NCBI GenBank assembly: GCA_001487125.1
Contig: LN913011.1
Span: 279,723 to 343,722, forward strand
DNA length: 64,000 nucleotides
Direction: 5' to 3'
DNA from: Gabonibacter massiliensis
GTDB lineage: Bacteria > Bacteroidota > Bacteroidia > Bacteroidales > Marinifilaceae
The notes beneath the pieces are model-generated. The model did no database searches and had not been told where the DNA came from. It saw nothing but the letters and a program-made list of their open reading frames with translations. Positions 61,562 to 64,000 of this stretch are shown here, in pieces (the first letter of the stretch is position 1; the number at the start of each line of letters is the position of its first letter). Position numbers and translations under genes: made by a program.

Positions 61562-61978
61562 ATGACAATAGAAGAGATAGAGCATCAGATCGTAGAAGAG
61601 TTTTCCATGTACGATGATTGGATGGATAAGTATGCTTATCTGATTGAGATCGGCACGGGAATGGAGTCTATGAATGAGGCTTGTAAAACAGATGATAACC
61701 TGATTAAGGGATGCCAATCGAGGGTATGGTTTCACGCGGAAATGAAGGAGGACAAGCTTTACTTTGTGGCCGATAGCGATGCGATCATAACCAAGGGGAT
61801 TGCAGGTTTGTTGGTGCGGGTTTTTTCCGGGCAGCGTCCGAAGGATATTGTGGATGCGGACTTGAGTTTTATCGATCAAATCGGTTTGACACAGCATCTT
61901 TCACCGACCCGTTCGAATGGATTGTTGTCTATGATCAAACAGATTAAGTATTATGCTTTAGCTTATTCGAAGGCGTAA
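61562..61978 (+). CDS. sufE: SufE sulfur acceptor
   Basis: 138 residues. The sulfur-carrying Cys lies in NLIKGCQSRVWF, and the core matches SufE/CsdE. It stimulates SufS and passes persulfide to SufB. DUF59 gene follows after 12 bp. Confidence 0.92.
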   Translation: MTIEEIEHQIVEEFSMYDDWMDKYAYLIEIGTGMESMNEACKTDDNLIKGCQSRVWFHAEMKEDKLYFVADSDAIITKGIAGLLVRVFSGQRPKDIVDADLSFIDQIGLTQHLSPTRSNGLLSMIKQIKYYALAYSKA

Positions 61979-61990
61979 AATCGGGGGATT

Positions 61991-62305
61991 ATGGGAAAAA
62001 GTTTAATGGAAGATTTGGTGATAGAGAAGTTGATGACCGTATATGATCCGGAAGTTCCGGTAAATATTTGGGAGTTAGGGTTAGTATACGGTATTGAATT
62101 TCCGAAAAAAGATGAGGTGATCGTAACTATGACTTTAACGGCCCCGGGATGCCCTATTGCCGATCAAATCGTTCAGGAGGTACATGATGTCGTTATGACG
62201 ATAGACGGTATAGAAGAGGTTACCGTTAATTTGGTATTCGACCCGCCTTGGGGACCGGAGAAAATGAGTGAGGTGGCTAAATTGGAGTTGGGATTCGGGA
62301 TCTGA
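61991..62305 (+). CDS. SUF-associated DUF59 (MIP18/SufT-like) protein
   Basis: 104 residues. DPEVPVNIWELGLVYGIEF and MTLTAPGCPIADQI are the DUF59 signature, with the Cys that acts in cluster handling. It probably helps transfer Fe-S clusters to targets. Last gene of the suf operon before the terminator. Confidence 0.9.
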   Translation: MGKSLMEDLVIEKLMTVYDPEVPVNIWELGLVYGIEFPKKDEVIVTMTLTAPGCPIADQIVQEVHDVVMTIDGIEEVTVNLVFDPPWGPEKMSEVAKLELGFGI

Positions 62306-62323
62306 TTTATTCGAAAGATATGG

Positions 62324-62353
62324 AAAGAGGGTGGTTAAACACTCTCTTTGTTT
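62324..62353 (+). terminator. suf operon terminator
   Basis: Stem AAAGAGGGTG/CACTCTCTTT (62324-62333, 62340-62349) with one mismatch-like bulge and a T-rich tail. It overlaps the in-frame upstream ATG of queG at 62320. Confidence 0.7.
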
Positions 62354-62367
62354 TAATAAGTAGTTAT

Positions 62368-63294
62368 ATGGTTTTATCTTCTTCGACATTGGAGAAATAC
62401 GCGAAAGAGACCGGTTTCGATGCTTGCGGTGTAGCTCTGGCAGGGGCCTTGCCGCGGGAAAAGGAACGTTTACTTGAATGGCTTGGAGAAGGAAAGCATG
62501 GCGGGATGTCCTACATGGCAAATAATATTGAAAAGAGAGGTGATCCGCGGTTGTTGGTTGAAGGAGCCCGTTCGGTAATTGTCACGCTGACCAATTATTA
62601 TCCGTGCCGTCGACAGGCTGAAGGGACTCCGGTCTTTGCCCGTTATGCCTATGGTAAAGACTATCATTTTGTTTTGAAGGAACGATTGCATCGGTTGTTT
62701 GCTTTATTAAAAGAAGAGGCGAATAGGTCCGTGAATGGACGCGTGTTTGTCGATTCCGCTCCGGTATTCGAACATGAATGGGCCAGGAGGGCCGGGTTAG
62801 GTTGGATCGGTAAGAATACCTTGCTTATTCACCGGAAGTGGGGCTCTTTTTGTTTTATCGGGGTAATTATTTCGAATCTGGAGTTTGATACCTATTCTTC
62901 CTCTTTCGAAAGTCGTTTTTGTGGGAATTGCAATCGTTGCGTGGAGGCTTGTCCTACGGGAGCATTAACGGCCTATTCCTTGGATGCGCGACGGTGTATT
63001 TCTTATCATACAATAGAGAACAAGGGGGAAATCCCGGATTTTGTTCGGCAGAAAATGGGTTTGCGTGTATTCGGGTGTGACATTTGCCAGGAGGTTTGTC
63101 CTTGGAACCGGAAAGGAATATTTAATGAGGTAGTTGAGTTTCAACCCGGAAAAGAGATCATGGAATGGACAAAGGAGCAATGGCTTCAATTGGATGAGAA
63201 AACATTCGAAACGCGATTTAAAGATTCGCCTTTAGCTCGTGCGGGATTAAATAAGTTGCGGGATAACCTTGTGGATACGTCATTTTATGACTGA
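62368..63294 (+). CDS. queG: Epoxyqueuosine reductase QueG
   Basis: 308 residues. It reduces epoxyqueuosine to queuosine in tRNA, the final step of Q synthesis, using cobalamin and two [4Fe-4S] clusters. Two cluster motifs are seen: FCGNCNRCVEACPTGAL and CDICQEVCPWNRK, plus PVFEHEWARRAGLGWIGKNT around the active site. I chose the ATG at 62368 (MVLSSSTLEKYAK) because the ATG at 62320 sits on the suf terminator. Its clusters need the suf machinery just upstream. Confidence 0.92.
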   Translation: MVLSSSTLEKYAKETGFDACGVALAGALPREKERLLEWLGEGKHGGMSYMANNIEKRGDPRLLVEGARSVIVTLTNYYPCRRQAEGTPVFARYAYGKDYHFVLKERLHRLFALLKEEANRSVNGRVFVDSAPVFEHEWARRAGLGWIGKNTLLIHRKWGSFCFIGVIISNLEFDTYSSSFESRFCGNCNRCVEACPTGALTAYSLDARRCISYHTIENKGEIPDFVRQKMGLRVFGCDICQEVCPWNRKGIFNEVVEFQPGKEIMEWTKEQWLQLDEKTFETRFKDSPLARAGLNKLRDNLVDTSFYD

Positions 63295-63350
63295 GTTTTG
63301 AGCTTGTCCCTTTAAATCGTAAGTATAGAGTCCGAATTGTAAATTTTCCC

Positions 63351-63398
63351 CAATCTCTTAATCTCTTAATCACGTAATCATTAAATCACTAAATCATA
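63351..63398 (-). repeat. Tandem octamer repeat before the rRNA operon
   Basis: CAATCTCT, TAATCTCT, TAATCACG, TAATCATT, AAATCACT, AAATCATA: six 8-bp units, the reverse complement of the type at 58003. Part of the 63295-63573 stretch, in which I see no gene. Confidence 0.8.
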
Positions 63399-63573
63399 GA
63401 ATACTTCTAATTTACAGTCTGAAATTTCAGATGTTTCCGGGGAGGGAGAACAGGGCGATACCATTGCCATATCCCGTGTCAGGTGGGGAAAAGCCATTTT
63501 TTATTTCCAAACGATTGAAAAGCAGGTCGATGCGTTGGGAGGTGAATTTTTATTAAAAATTGGGGTGAAAAAA

Positions 63574-63606
63574 TTTGGAAAAAAAGAGGATGAAATTATA
63601 TCTTTG
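63574..63606 (+). promoter_or_regulatory. rRNA operon promoter P1
   Basis: TTTG at 63574-63577, a 21-nt spacer and TATCTTTG at 63599-63606. Confidence 0.8.
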
Positions 63607-63697
63607 TCGCCGTTTTCAGAGGAAAATGGATTGACACCGGGTGAAGAGAGATATAACGGGAAAGCCGGAAAAAAGTTTGAAAAAAAGTGGAAAAAGA

Positions 63698-63730
63698 TTT
63701 GGAGGGAATGGGTGAAAGGTGTTATCTTTG
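63698..63730 (+). promoter_or_regulatory. rRNA operon promoter P2
   Basis: TTTG at 63698-63701, a 21-nt spacer and TATCTTTG at 63723-63730, the same layout as P1 and about 170 nt above 16S. Confidence 0.85.
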
Positions 63731-63898
63731 CATCCGCTTTCGCCACTAAAAAAGGCGGGAGCCGGTAGATAGACAGACGAGTTCTTAAAGATATTGAAGT
63801 GACAAAAAGCGAGCGGCGCTTTTGATGACACACGTTGTCATTAGCGCGCGAATTAAACCGGGACAGGAAGAACAAAAAAGTAAAGATTTTTATTATCA

Positions 63899-64000
63899 TG
63901 AAGAGTTTGATCCTGGCTCAGGATGAACGCTAGCGACAGGCTTAACACATGCAAGTCGAGGGGCAGCGGGGAGTGGCAACACTCTGCCGGCGACCGGCAC
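63899..64000 (+). rRNA. rrs: 16S rRNA, 5' end (continues past the window)
   Basis: AGAGTTTGATCCTGGCTCAG, the universal 16S 5' sequence, at 63902-63921, followed by GATGAACGCTAGCGACAGGC as in Bacteroidales and by the variable V1 loop. Transcribed from the two tandem promoters above. The precise mature 5' end is uncertain by a few nt. Confidence 0.97.

Noticed and set aside
63501..63899. ORFs in the rRNA promoter region
   Set aside because: They overlap the tandem rRNA promoters and leader and have biased Phe/Lys-rich products.
1..64000. CRISPR array
   Set aside because: No regularly spaced repeats of about 28-36 bp. The octamer arrays at 58003 and 63351 are contiguous without spacers.

Overview
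The window looks like a Bacteroidota (order Bacteroidales) chromosome. The evidence is promoters of the TTTG-N19-21-TAnnTTTG type, mostly weak Shine-Dalgarno sequences, bamD-rpoZ-coaBC and lptD-amidase-mlaD neighbourhoods, a pyrBI pair, and a 16S rRNA 5' end of Bacteroidales type at the right edge. The mix of [FeFe]-hydrogenase maturation (hydE), an alpha-oxoamine synthase of the sphingolipid/sulfonolipid class and these neighbourhoods would fit an Odoribacteraceae-like gut anaerobe, but genus is inference.

Layout. 1-7.9 kb: hydE fragment (minus), a large DUF3352-type protein, a lipoprotein and a DUF5723-like outer-membrane barrel (plus), then an alpha-oxoamine synthase (minus). 8-12.3 kb: bamD-rpoZ, coaBC, and pyrBI preceded by a leader ORF that runs through an intrinsic terminator. 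12.4-25.9 kb: HU protein, Mpi-like serine recombinase, pruA, ABC-F ATPase, rlmB, lptD, amidase, mlaD-like, dnaA and a YigZ-family gene.

26.06-39.67 kb is a 13.6-kb integrated element. It sits at the 3' end of tRNA-Lys(UUU) and is bounded by a 15-bp direct repeat. A tyrosine integrase lies at the right end, and tandem TTGCACGAC repeats, probably integrase arm sites, lie near both ends. Its core is a minus-strand module (HTH, DUF6371 primase-like protein, phiX174-gpA-like HUH replication initiator, small Zn protein, DUF5675 protein). Its cargo is a Septu-like ptuA-ptuB pair, a SymE-like toxin and a cytosolic LRR protein, the last two each behind a long folded sequence, plus an unknown Zn-binding protein. 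About 1 kb of G-rich noncoding DNA with iteron-like repeats and serial hairpins lies inside. Base composition is patchy, AT-rich in the defence genes and GC-richer in the replication genes, which points to assembly from several sources.

40-56.3 kb: housekeeping genes (osmC, S4 protein, fadL-like, ndh-2, bacterioferritin, SF1 helicase, AraC regulator, map, coiled-coil lipoprotein, DJ-1, TPR protein, tRNA-Phe, RRM protein, thiL), with a candidate sRNA near 40.9 kb and a TetR remnant near 53.8 kb. 56.5-62.3 kb: a complete sufB-C-D-S-E plus DUF59 iron-sulfur assembly operon, followed by queG, which needs two [4Fe-4S] clusters. 63.3-64 kb: two tandem strong rRNA promoters and the start of a 16S rRNA gene.

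The regions most worth follow-up are the element's structured noncoding DNA and RNA (27.2-28.3 kb, 31.27-31.43 kb, 31.83-31.96 kb, 37.10-37.15 kb) and the pyrBI attenuator leader.
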